From: Gemmatimonadota bacterium
GTDB taxonomy: Bacteria > Gemmatimonadota > Gemmatimonadetes > Gemmatimonadales > GWC2-71-9
Direction: 5' to 3'
Assembly (NCBI GenBank): GCA_025350665.1
Contig: JANXXJ010000362.1
Location: forward strand, 1 to 34,876
Length of the DNA: 34,876 nt
The notes below the pieces were generated by a model. The model had not been told where the DNA came from. It ran no database searches and worked only from the letters and a program-made list of their open reading frames with translations. How positions within the stretch are numbered: the stretch's first letter is position 1; each line of letters opens with the position of its first letter. Positions 1 through 7,549 of this stretch are shown here, piece by piece. A program made the position numbers and the translations under genes.

Positions 1-1830
1 GTCTTGTTCGCGGGGCTTCTGGCCCCGCGAGTCGTTTCCGGATTCGCCGAATCCCGTTATTGGATCTGGATGGCCGGGCTCGTGGTCTTCGGCCTTCCCA
101 TCGTCTGGGCCACGCTGACCGGTGCGTTGCGCGGCCACTTCGCGGCCGACCTCGTGGCCACCCTGGCGCTGGTCGCCGCAGTGTGGCTCGACCAGCCGCT
201 CCCGGGTCTGGTCATCGTGTTGATGCAGACTGGTGGTGAGGCCCTCGAGAAGGCGGCGGCGCGGCGGGCGTCGCGAGCCGTGGCGGACCTCGAGGCTCAG
301 GCGCCGCGGATCGCCCACCGACAGCGGGACGGCGTCACGGAAGACATCCCGGTCGCGATGGTCGCGATCGGCGATCTGCTCTTGGTCCGGCCCGGTGAGA
401 TGGTGCCTTGCGATGGCGTGGTCCGGGAGGGGCGGAGCGGGTTCGATACCTCGCGCCTGACCGGTGAGCCGCTGCCCCGGACCGCCGAACCGGGTTCATC
501 ACTGCTCTCAGGCACGGTCAACCTCGACAGCCCGGTCACAATGGAGGCAACAGCCGCCGCCGCGGCGAGTCTCTATCACCAGATCGTGGAGCTGGTGCGT
601 TCCGCCGAGGCCAGCAAGGCTCCGCTGCAACGCCTCGCCGACCGGGCCGCGGTGTGGTTCACGCCGATCACGCTGCTGGCGTGTGCGCTCGCCTTTGTGC
701 TGTCGCGCGACCCCAACCGGATCCTTGCGGTCCTGGTCGTCGCCACCCCGTGCCCGCTGATCCTGGCCGTGCCAGTGGCAATGCTTGGCGGAGTCAATCG
801 GGCCGCCCGTCACCAGATCATCGTGCGGCACGGGACCGCCCTCGAGCAACTCAGCCGGGTCACCATCGCGGTGTTCGACAAGACCGGGACGTTGACCCTC
901 GGCCAGCCGGTCGTCGCCGCCGTGGACCCCCTGCCCCCGTTTCGCGAGAACGAATTACTAGCCCTGGCGGCCGGTGTCGAGCACGGGTCTGGACACTTGC
1001 TGGCCAGATCGCTGGTCGAGGCGGCCTCGGCACGACTCGGCGAACTGCCGACCGGGGACCAGATCGTGGAGGCAGCGGGGCGGGGGGTAACCGGCCTGGT
1101 CGGCGGTCGGCGGGTGACGGTCGGCGCCTTGACGCTACTCAAGGAATGGGAACCGGAAGCGGCCGCGGTGTTCACCGCCACGGTCGACGGCCAGGGGCTC
1201 AAGGCCTACGTCGCGATCGATCGCAAGGCGGCCGGCACCGTCCTCTACGCCGACCGGATCCGGCCTACGGCCGCGCCAATGGTGCGCGGACTCAAGGTGC
1301 TGGGTCTTTCACGCGCGATCATGTTGTCAGGCGACCGGACCATCAACGCCCGGGCGGCTGCCGCCGAGCTCGGCATCGTCGACGCGGTCGGCGACCTGCT
1401 GCCGCAGGACAAAGTCTCATTCGTCGCCCGCCTGACCAAACAGGGTTACGGCGTCCTGATGGTGGGTGACGGCGCCAACGACGCCCCCGCCCTCTCGGCC
1501 GCAACGGTCGGTATCGCGATGGCCGCGCACGGCGGGGGCATTTCCGCCGAGGCGGCCGACATCGTGATGCTGACGGACGACCTCACCCGGGTCCCGATCG
1601 CCATCGGCATCGCGCGCCGCACGATGCGGGTCGCGAGGCAGAGCATCGGCGCGGGGCTCGCGCTCTCGGCCGTCGCTATGGTCTTTGCCGCCGTCGGCAT
1701 GGTACCTCCCACCGTCGGCGCCCTGCTGCAGGAGGCGATCGATGTGGCGGTAATTCTCAATGCCCTGCGGGTGCTCCGTCCGGGGCCTACGGAGCGGCGG
1801 ATACTCCAGTCCTTCATCACGCCCGCCTAG
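1..1830 (+). CDS. Heavy-metal P1B-type ATPase, 5' end cut by the window
   Basis: Inner-membrane ATP-driven metal exporter. The frame is open to base 1, and the first residues already lie next to a membrane segment, so the true start is probably upstream; a TTG at 4 is possible but unlikely. Visible landmarks: a TGEP actuator loop, the ion-site motif T-P-C-P (about codons 249-252), the phosphorylated Asp in DKTGTLT (about codon 293), and GDGANDAP in the hinge. No N-terminal CxxC metal-binding domain is visible. The membrane motif is TPC and not the CPC of Cu/Zn/Cd pumps, and the usual HP dipeptide of the nucleotide domain reads S-G-H-L-L-A, so metal specificity cannot be assigned. TPC has been placed in the poorly defined P1B-5 group (Ni/Fe suggested), but that is family knowledge only. 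It lies 138 bp upstream of the cbb3 oxidase genes on the same strand. Confidence 0.93.
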   Translation, partial: VLFAGLLAPRVVSGFAESRYWIWMAGLVVFGLPIVWATLTGALRGHFAADLVATLALVAAVWLDQPLPGLVIVLMQTGGEALEKAAARRASRAVADLEAQAPRIAHRQRDGVTEDIPVAMVAIGDLLLVRPGEMVPCDGVVREGRSGFDTSRLTGEPLPRTAEPGSSLLSGTVNLDSPVTMEATAAAAASLYHQIVELVRSAEASKAPLQRLADRAAVWFTPITLLACALAFVLSRDPNRILAVLVVATPCPLILAVPVAMLGGVNRAARHQIIVRHGTALEQLSRVTIAVFDKTGTLTLGQPVVAAVDPLPPFRENELLALAAGVEHGSGHLLARSLVEAASARLGELPTGDQIVEAAGRGVTGLVGGRRVTVGALTLLKEWEPEAAAVFTATVDGQGLKAYVAIDRKAAGTVLYADRIRPTAAPMVRGLKVLGLSRAIMLSGDRTINARAAAAELGIVDAVGDLLPQDKVSFVARLTKQGYGVLMVGDGANDAPALSAATVGIAMAAHGGGISAEAADIVMLTDDLTRVPIAIGIARRTMRVARQSIGAGLALSAVAMVFAAVGMVPPTVGALLQEAIDVAVILNALRVLRPGPTERRILQSFITPA

Positions 1831-1968
1831 TTCGGCGCTGATACCCACACTCTGAAGCCGACTTCACAGTCGATCCGCCCATGCTTCATAGGGGATCGAC
1901 CAGTTTTGTCGCGCTCCCGTTACAGGCCGGCATTGGCCGGCACGACACTCTCTTGTCCGGGGTCAGGG

Positions 1969-4170
1969 ATGAACGCACGACTCGACCGTTTCTCGTACGA
2001 CGACGCCATCGTCCGCAAGTTCCTCTTCGCCACCTTCATCTGGGGTCTGGTGGGGATGCTGGTCGGGCTGGTGATCGCCCTCCAGTTGGCGTACCCGAGC
2101 TTGAGTTTCGGGCTCCCTTTCCTGAGCTTCGGCCGGCTCCGGCCGCTCCATACGAACGCGGTGATCTTCGCGTTTGCGGGGAACGCGTTCTTTACGGGGG
2201 CCTACTATTCGAGCCAGCGACTGCTCAAGGCCCGAATGTTCAGCGACACGCTGAGCAAGCTCCATTTCTGGGGCTGGCAGTTGATCATCGTCGCGGCGGC
2301 GCTCACCCTGCCCCTGGGGTTCACCCAGGCGAAGGAGTACGCCGAACTCGAGTGGCCGATCGACATCGCGATCGCGGTGGTCTGGGTGATCTTCGCGGTC
2401 AACTTCTTCGGCACGATTGCCAAACGGCGGGAGCGGCACCTGTACGTCGCGATCTGGTTCTACATCGCGTCGATCATTACCGTGGCCATCCTCCACATCT
2501 TCAACAACCTTGCGATCCCGGCCGGCCCGCTCAAGAGCTACTCGATCTATGCCGGGGTCCAGGACGCCTTCATGCAGTGGTGGTACGGCCATAACGCGGT
2601 GGCGTTCTTTCTGACCACGCCGTTCCTGGGCCTGATGTACTACTTCATGCCCAAGGCAGCCGATCGACCCGTGTTCAGCTACCGGCTGTCGATCCTGCAC
2701 TTCTGGACGCTGGTGTTCATGTACATCTGGGCCGGACCCCACCATCTCCACTACACCGCCCTGCCGGAATGGGCATCAACCCTTGGCATGTTGTTCTCCG
2801 TGATGCTGTGGGCCCCATCGTGGGGCGGCATGGTGAACGGGCTGCTGACCCTGCGGGGCGCCTGGCGGAAAGTGGTCGAGGATCCGGTCCTCAAATTCTT
2901 CGTGGTGGCGGTAACCGCCTACGGCATGGCCACCTTCGAAGGGCCAATGCTTTCGATCAAGAGCGTCAACGCCCTGGCCCACTACACCGACTGGATTATC
3001 GCGCACGTCCACACCGGCGCGCTGGGCTGGAACGGCTTCATGGCGTTCGGCATGATCTACTGGCTGCTGCCGCGATTGTTCCAGACCAGGCTCCACAGCC
3101 AGAAACTGGCCGAGGTGCATTTCTGGCTGGCGACTTTCGGCATGATCCTGTATGCGGCCGCGATCTACAGCGCCGGCCTCACCCAGGGCCTCATGTGGAG
3201 GGCGTTCGACGCAACCGGCCGGCTCCAGTTCCCGGATTTCGTCGAAACTACGATGCGGCTGATGCCGATGTACCTCCTCCGCGCGGCGGGCGGGGGTCTC
3301 TACATCGCCGGCATGGGACTCTTCGGCTACAACATCTTCAAGACCTGGGGCGCCCGGCCGGCGGCATATGAGGTACCGGTGATCGAAGCCGCCCCGTTGG
3401 CCCCGAACTACTCGGAGGCCCCGGCCCCGGCACGCGGAGGCCCGCTGGCGGTCTTTGCCCGTGCGGCGTGGCACCGGACCTGGGAGCGCCTCCCGGTCAC
3501 GTTCAGCGTGCTGGTCGCGGTTGCGGTCATCGTGGCCTCGTTGTTCGAGATCATCCCGACCTTCCTGATCCGGTCGAACATCCCGACCATCGCCTCGGTC
3601 AAGCCGTACACGCCCCTCGAGCTTGCCGGGCGGGACCTCTATATCCGGGAAGGCTGCTTCAACTGCCATTCCCAGATGATTCGACCCTTCCGGTACGAGA
3701 CTGAGCGCTATGGCGAATACTCCAAGCCGGGTGAGTTCGTCTACGATCACCCGTTCCTCTGGGGCTCTCGTCGGATCGGTCCGGACCTCGCGCGTGAAGG
3801 AGGCAAGTATCCCGACCTCTGGCATGTCCGTCACTTTGCCAATCCGGCCCAGATTACGGCTCGTTCGATCATGCCGCGGTACCCGTGGTTCGAGCGGAAT
3901 CCCCTCGACTTCGAGGGCATCCAGAAGAAGGTCGACGTGATGGCCATGCTCGGTGTCCCCTATGGCGATGCGGTGAACAACGCGCCGGCGCAGGCCAGGG
4001 CCCAAGCCAAACTGATCGCCGAAGGCATCGCCGGGCAGGGCGGGCCCAAGGGCCTCGAGGATAAGGAAATCGTGGCGATCGTCGCCTACATCCAGAGACT
4101 GGGGCGCGACATCAAACTCGCCAGCGCCGGTACGCCGGCTCAGCCGGTCGTGGCGGGAGGGAATCGCTGA
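1969..4170 (+). CDS. ccoNO: Fused cbb3 cytochrome c oxidase subunits I and II (CcoN-CcoO)
   Basis: Catalytic core of a high-affinity proton-pumping terminal oxidase reducing O2 to water, 733 aa. Residues 1 to about 475 are CcoN: the low-spin heme ligand in RPLHTNAV, the CuB histidine in WYGHNAVAF, the His pair in AGPHHLHY, and the heme ligands in AHVHTGALGWNG. A short Pro/Ala-rich linker follows. Then comes CcoO: one membrane anchor, a heme-c site CFNCH, and a likely axial Met in SIMPRYPW. In proteobacteria these are two proteins; here they form one chain without an internal stop. I chose ATG 1969, preceded by GGGGTCAGGG, over a TTG at 1906, because family similarity begins there. The upstream 138 bp hold a short TGAAG-CCGA-CTTCA inverted repeat (1853-1866) but no recognisable FNR box. 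The stop overlaps the ccoQ start (TGATG). Confidence 0.96.
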   Translation: MNARLDRFSYDDAIVRKFLFATFIWGLVGMLVGLVIALQLAYPSLSFGLPFLSFGRLRPLHTNAVIFAFAGNAFFTGAYYSSQRLLKARMFSDTLSKLHFWGWQLIIVAAALTLPLGFTQAKEYAELEWPIDIAIAVVWVIFAVNFFGTIAKRRERHLYVAIWFYIASIITVAILHIFNNLAIPAGPLKSYSIYAGVQDAFMQWWYGHNAVAFFLTTPFLGLMYYFMPKAADRPVFSYRLSILHFWTLVFMYIWAGPHHLHYTALPEWASTLGMLFSVMLWAPSWGGMVNGLLTLRGAWRKVVEDPVLKFFVVAVTAYGMATFEGPMLSIKSVNALAHYTDWIIAHVHTGALGWNGFMAFGMIYWLLPRLFQTRLHSQKLAEVHFWLATFGMILYAAAIYSAGLTQGLMWRAFDATGRLQFPDFVETTMRLMPMYLLRAAGGGLYIAGMGLFGYNIFKTWGARPAAYEVPVIEAAPLAPNYSEAPAPARGGPLAVFARAAWHRTWERLPVTFSVLVAVAVIVASLFEIIPTFLIRSNIPTIASVKPYTPLELAGRDLYIREGCFNCHSQMIRPFRYETERYGEYSKPGEFVYDHPFLWGSRRIGPDLAREGGKYPDLWHVRHFANPAQITARSIMPRYPWFERNPLDFEGIQKKVDVMAMLGVPYGDAVNNAPAQARAQAKLIAEGIAGQGGPKGLEDKEIVAIVAYIQRLGRDIKLASAGTPAQPVVAGGNR

Positions 4171-4370
4171 TGCGCCTCGCCGACATCATGAGCGGAGCGG
4201 GGTTGTCCGGGTACGCCCAGATAGCCCTGATCATGTTCTTCATCGCGTTCGTGGTTATCGCGGTCTGGATCTTCCTGCCGTCCCGACGGGCCGCCATGGA
4301 CGCCGCGAGCCGTCTCCCGCTCGACACCGACACGCCGGCGACTTTAAACCGCGAAGGAGGGGTGCGATGA
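4170..4370 (+). CDS. ccoQ: cbb3 oxidase small subunit, CcoQ-like
   Basis: A 66-residue protein with one membrane helix (about residues 17-36, hydrophobic and ending at IFLPSRR) followed by a polar tail. Size, single helix and position between ccoNO and ccoP match CcoQ/FixQ, which stabilises the assembled oxidase. Sequence similarity is weak, as is normal for this subunit, so the call rests mainly on layout. It is coupled to both neighbours: its ATG shares a base with the ccoNO stop, and its TGA overlaps the ccoP start by four bases. Confidence 0.8.
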   Translation: MRLADIMSGAGLSGYAQIALIMFFIAFVVIAVWIFLPSRRAAMDAASRLPLDTDTPATLNREGGVR

Positions 4371-4969
4371 GCGCCGATCCGAATCAAGACCGATTGCTGG
4401 ACCACGAGTACGATGGCATCAAGGAGTATGACAACCCGATGCCCCGGTGGTGGCTGGCGACGTTCTGGATCACCATTGCCTTCTCGATCCTGTATGTTCT
4501 CAACGTTCCCGGCATCGGGAACGGCAAGGGACGAATCGCCGACTACGAAGCGGAGATGGCGAAAGCGGCGGCACTCGCGGCCAGGAACGATCCGATGAAC
4601 GGCCTCACGAATGAAACGATCGTGGCCGCGTCGACCGACCCGGCCCAGCGGGCCCTCGGCTCGAGCACGTTCGCGACGATCTGCTCGTCCTGCCACCTGG
4701 CTGACGGCGGAGGCCTGATCGGGCCGAACCTGACCGACGCCTACTGGCTCCACGGCGACAAACCGCTCGAGATCATGAAGACGATCACCGAGGGCGTGGC
4801 TGCCAAGGGCATGCCGCCCTGGGGCAAGACGCTCAAGCCTCAGCAGCTCGTGGCCGTCGCGGGCTACGTACTGACCCTGAAGGGGACCACACCGAAGGCG
4901 CCGAAGGCACCCCAGGGCATCAACCTGGATTCCGTTGCAACGGCGGCGCCCCCGCCCGCAACCAGGTAA
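4367..4969 (+). CDS. ccoP: cbb3 oxidase cytochrome c subunit CcoP, single heme
   Basis: Membrane-anchored cytochrome c that passes electrons to CcoO, 200 aa. The N-terminus has the FixP/CcoP signature (DHEYDGIKEYDNPMPRWW) followed by one membrane helix (about residues 28-48). The periplasmic part has one heme-c site, CSSCH (near residue 105), with IGPNLTD after it and a likely axial Met in KGMPPWG. Textbook CcoP has two heme-c domains and is about 300 aa; this one has only one. The C-terminal tail is Pro/Ala/Lys-rich. It overlaps ccoQ by ATGA and is followed 17 bp later by ccoG. Confidence 0.93.
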   Translation: MSADPNQDRLLDHEYDGIKEYDNPMPRWWLATFWITIAFSILYVLNVPGIGNGKGRIADYEAEMAKAAALAARNDPMNGLTNETIVAASTDPAQRALGSSTFATICSSCHLADGGGLIGPNLTDAYWLHGDKPLEIMKTITEGVAAKGMPPWGKTLKPQQLVAVAGYVLTLKGTTPKAPKAPQGINLDSVATAAPPPATR

Positions 4970-4986
4970 CCGAAACAGCCGCATCG

Positions 4987-6405
4987 ATGGCGACCCACAC
5001 CCCCGACCGGGTCCTTTCGACCCTCAACGCCGACGGGTCACGCCGGTGGCTCAGGCCGAAGCGCTCGGAGGGGGCGTTCTGGCAAAAGCGACGGATCGTC
5101 GCCTATGCCCTGATGTTCGTGTTCTTCATCATTCCCTACCTCAGGCTCCATGGGAAGCCGCTGGTCCTGCTCGACATTCCGCGGCGGCTGTTCATCATCC
5201 TCGGCACCACCTTCCTTCCGACCGACACGCTGCTGTTCATGCTGTTGTTCGTGACGGTCGGGATCGGCATCTTCCTGTTGACGGCTTTGTTCGGTCGGGT
5301 CTGGTGCGGGTGGGGCTGTCCGCAGACCGTCTACATGGAGTTCCTGTTCCGGCCGATCGAGCGGCTCCTCGAAGGGGGACGGACCGGGACCCTGAGCCTC
5401 GACCGGGCCACCGGCCTCAAGCCGCGCCGGCTCCTGAAATGGGCCGTCTACCTGGTACTCGCTCTGTTTCTCGCCCACACATTCCTGGCGTATTTCGTCG
5501 GGATCGACCAGCTGGTCCATTGGGTCCGATCATCTCCGTCGGATCATCCGACCGCATTCTTCGTGATGGCCGCCACCACCGCTGCCATCATGTTCGACTT
5601 TACCTACTTCCGCGAACAGACCTGCCTGGTCGCCTGCCCCTACGGTCGCCTCCAGTCCGTGCTCCTCGACCGTCAGTCCTTGATCGTCGGCTACGACGTC
5701 CACCGCGGCGAACCGCGCGGCAAAGTGGAGCATCTGGTACCCACTGGTGACTGCATCGACTGCAGGGCCTGCGTGCTCACCTGTCCAACCGGGATCGATA
5801 TCCGGGACGGGCTCCAGATGGAATGCATCCATTGCACCCAATGCGCCGACGCCTGCGACCAGATCATGGATCGGGTCGGCAAGCCCCGGGGTCTGGTGAA
5901 GTACACCTCGCGCGATCAGCTGGAGGGCAAGCCCCGGCACCTGATCCGTCCGCGCGTGATCATCTACCCCGCGGCACTGCTGGTGGCCGCCTCGCTGCTG
6001 GTGTATTTCCTGAATCAGCGCCGTGATGCCGACGTTACGGTGCTCCGGGGCATCGGGGCGCCCTATTCGTTTGAGGCCGACGGCCGGGTCGTCAATCAGC
6101 TGCGGGTTCGGATCACCAACCGCACCGACCTGCCCCACGAATACGCGATCTCGCTCGAAGGGGCCAATGGCGCCCAGGTCATCTCGCCGGAGAACCCCCT
6201 CAAGGTGGGGCCCGGTGAGCTCCGAAGCACCAGCCTCTTCATTGTCGGGCCACGGACGTTGTTTCACGATGGCGAGCGCCACATCGATCTCAAGATCACC
6301 GATGGGGTCCACACCGACCGGTTCGAGTACACCCTGGTGGGTCCCGAGCACGACGACGAACGGCCCGAGACCGACCACCACACCGACAAGGGGCAAGACC
6401 GATGA
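4987..6405 (+). CDS. ccoG: Cytochrome c oxidase accessory protein CcoG (FixG/RdxA family)
   Basis: Polytopic membrane iron-sulfur protein needed for cbb3 maturation; family work implicates it in reducing Cu(II) to Cu(I) for the CuB centre. 472 aa. Membrane helices lie in the N-terminal half, with a WCGWGCPQT motif near residue 107 and ACPYGRLQS near 216. Two 4Fe-4S ferredoxin clusters follow: CIDCRACVLTCP (about 256-267) and CIHCTQCADAC (about 279-289). A further helix and a C-terminal Ig-like FixG domain complete it. Length and domain order are normal. It lies between the structural genes and the copper-pump genes, and its TGA overlaps the next ATG. Confidence 0.95.
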   Translation: MATHTPDRVLSTLNADGSRRWLRPKRSEGAFWQKRRIVAYALMFVFFIIPYLRLHGKPLVLLDIPRRLFIILGTTFLPTDTLLFMLLFVTVGIGIFLLTALFGRVWCGWGCPQTVYMEFLFRPIERLLEGGRTGTLSLDRATGLKPRRLLKWAVYLVLALFLAHTFLAYFVGIDQLVHWVRSSPSDHPTAFFVMAATTAAIMFDFTYFREQTCLVACPYGRLQSVLLDRQSLIVGYDVHRGEPRGKVEHLVPTGDCIDCRACVLTCPTGIDIRDGLQMECIHCTQCADACDQIMDRVGKPRGLVKYTSRDQLEGKPRHLIRPRVIIYPAALLVAASLLVYFLNQRRDADVTVLRGIGAPYSFEADGRVVNQLRVRITNRTDLPHEYAISLEGANGAQVISPENPLKVGPGELRSTSLFIVGPRTLFHDGERHIDLKITDGVHTDRFEYTLVGPEHDDERPETDHHTDKGQDR

Positions 6406-6884
6406 TTACCCGCGACAACATCTGGCCGATCGCCATCGCGGGGGTCCTCGGCGTGACCGTCCTCGCCAACGGCGTGCTGCTGTATGAGGCCAACAAGGGC
6501 GACGGCAGCGCGTACGAGGAGGATTACTATCGCAAAGCGGTCGAATGGGACTCGACCGCGGCGCAATCCCGCCGCAACGCCTCGCTCGGCTGGCGGCTGG
6601 TCGGCTCCCTCGACCGGAGCGGGGTCATCTCGGTTCAGCTTCTCGGCCCAGCCGGTGCGCCACTCGACAGCGCTCGGATTGCGCTCGACGGCTTCGCCGT
6701 GGCCCATGCCACCGGGGCGTTTTCCGCCCGGCTGACTCCGAGCCCCGACCATCGCTATGGCGCGTCGGTCCGGCTTGATCACTCCGGCCTTCACGAAGTC
6801 CGTTTCACTGTGCTCCGCGGCGCCGACCGCTTCACCGAGACCCTTCGCGGCGAACCGGGCGGCCCGCTGACTCCCCGAACATGA
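6402..6884 (+). CDS. fixH: FixH-family cbb3 assembly protein
   Basis: A 160-aa protein with one N-terminal membrane helix (about residues 8-28) and a periplasmic domain beginning NKGDGSAYEEDYYRKAVEWD, the usual opening of FixH/CcoH proteins. FixH acts with the copper pump FixI/CcoI and CcoS in assembling cbb3 oxidase; the exact biochemical role is not settled. The remainder looks like a beta-rich domain. It overlaps ccoG by ATGA at its start and the next gene by ATGA at its end. Its position inside the cco cluster supports the call more than sequence identity does. Confidence 0.88.
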   Translation: MITRDNIWPIAIAGVLGVTVLANGVLLYEANKGDGSAYEEDYYRKAVEWDSTAAQSRRNASLGWRLVGSLDRSGVISVQLLGPAGAPLDSARIALDGFAVAHATGAFSARLTPSPDHRYGASVRLDHSGLHEVRFTVLRGADRFTETLRGEPGGPLTPRT

Positions 6885-7549
6885 TCGTCTGGCCAATCCT
6901 GATCGCCAGCCTGGCGGGAAGCCCGCATTGCGCCGCGATGTGCGGGTTCATCGCCGGCGCCGCGGGCCGCTCGCCCGGAGCCCGGCTAGCCTATCACGGG
7001 AGTCGCCTCGGCGGATATGTGGCCCTCGGGGTGCTAGCCGGTGCGGCCGGTGGCGCCGTCGACGTAGCGGGGCGGATGGCGGGACTGGCCGGCATCGCGG
7101 CCCGGGGTGGCGGGGTGGCACTGGTGCTGTTCGGAGCCGCTCAACTGGCGGCGATGGCCGGATTCCGGTGGCGCTTCCTCGATCGTGCCGGGCGGCTCGC
7201 CCCGTGGCTTGCCGCCCGGGCCCGGTCGTTTCCGCCGGCTCTCCGAGCGGCTGCGCTGGGTGTGGTCACAGCGCTCTTCCCGTGCGGCTGGCTGTACGTG
7301 TTTGTGGCGGTCTCCGTCGGCACCGGTTCCGCCCTCCTGGGAGCAGAGGCGATGGCCGTCTTCTGGCTCGGCACGGTGCCGGCGGTGCTCGCCGCCAGCG
7401 CGTTCCTCACCCGGATCGCCGATCCGGTCAGGCGCCGCCTCCCCGCCCTCAGCGCCGCCGCGCTGATCGTCTTCGGGGTCCTGACCGCCACCGGACGAAT
7501 GGCCGTTCACCACGCCTCGCCGGCCCCCCATGAGCACGTCGTTCGCTGA
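6881..7549 (+). CDS. TauE/SafE (UreH-like) membrane protein of the cbb3 assembly cluster
   Basis: A 222-residue polytopic membrane protein with about six hydrophobic segments. Its start is diagnostic: SLAGSPHCAAMCGF, a form of the SGPHCxxMCG motif of the UreH-like/TauE group that commonly sits beside ccoG-fixH-ccoI. A second motif, FPCGWLYVF, lies near residue 133. The CxxxC and His residues could handle copper, but that is inference from context. Annotation pipelines often call this family sulfite exporter; nothing here supports sulfite as the substrate. It overlaps fixH by ATGA and runs 20 bases into ccoI. Confidence 0.85.
   Translation: MIVWPILIASLAGSPHCAAMCGFIAGAAGRSPGARLAYHGSRLGGYVALGVLAGAAGGAVDVAGRMAGLAGIAARGGGVALVLFGAAQLAAMAGFRWRFLDRAGRLAPWLAARARSFPPALRAAALGVVTALFPCGWLYVFVAVSVGTGSALLGAEAMAVFWLGTVPAVLAASAFLTRIADPVRRRLPALSAAALIVFGVLTATGRMAVHHASPAPHEHVVR

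Noticed and set aside
1831-1968. Search for an FNR/ANR box upstream of ccoNO, and GCCGGC repeats at 1926-1941
   Set aside because: No TTGAT-N4-ATCAA-like site was found. The GCCGGC pair is self-palindromic and unremarkable at this GC content.
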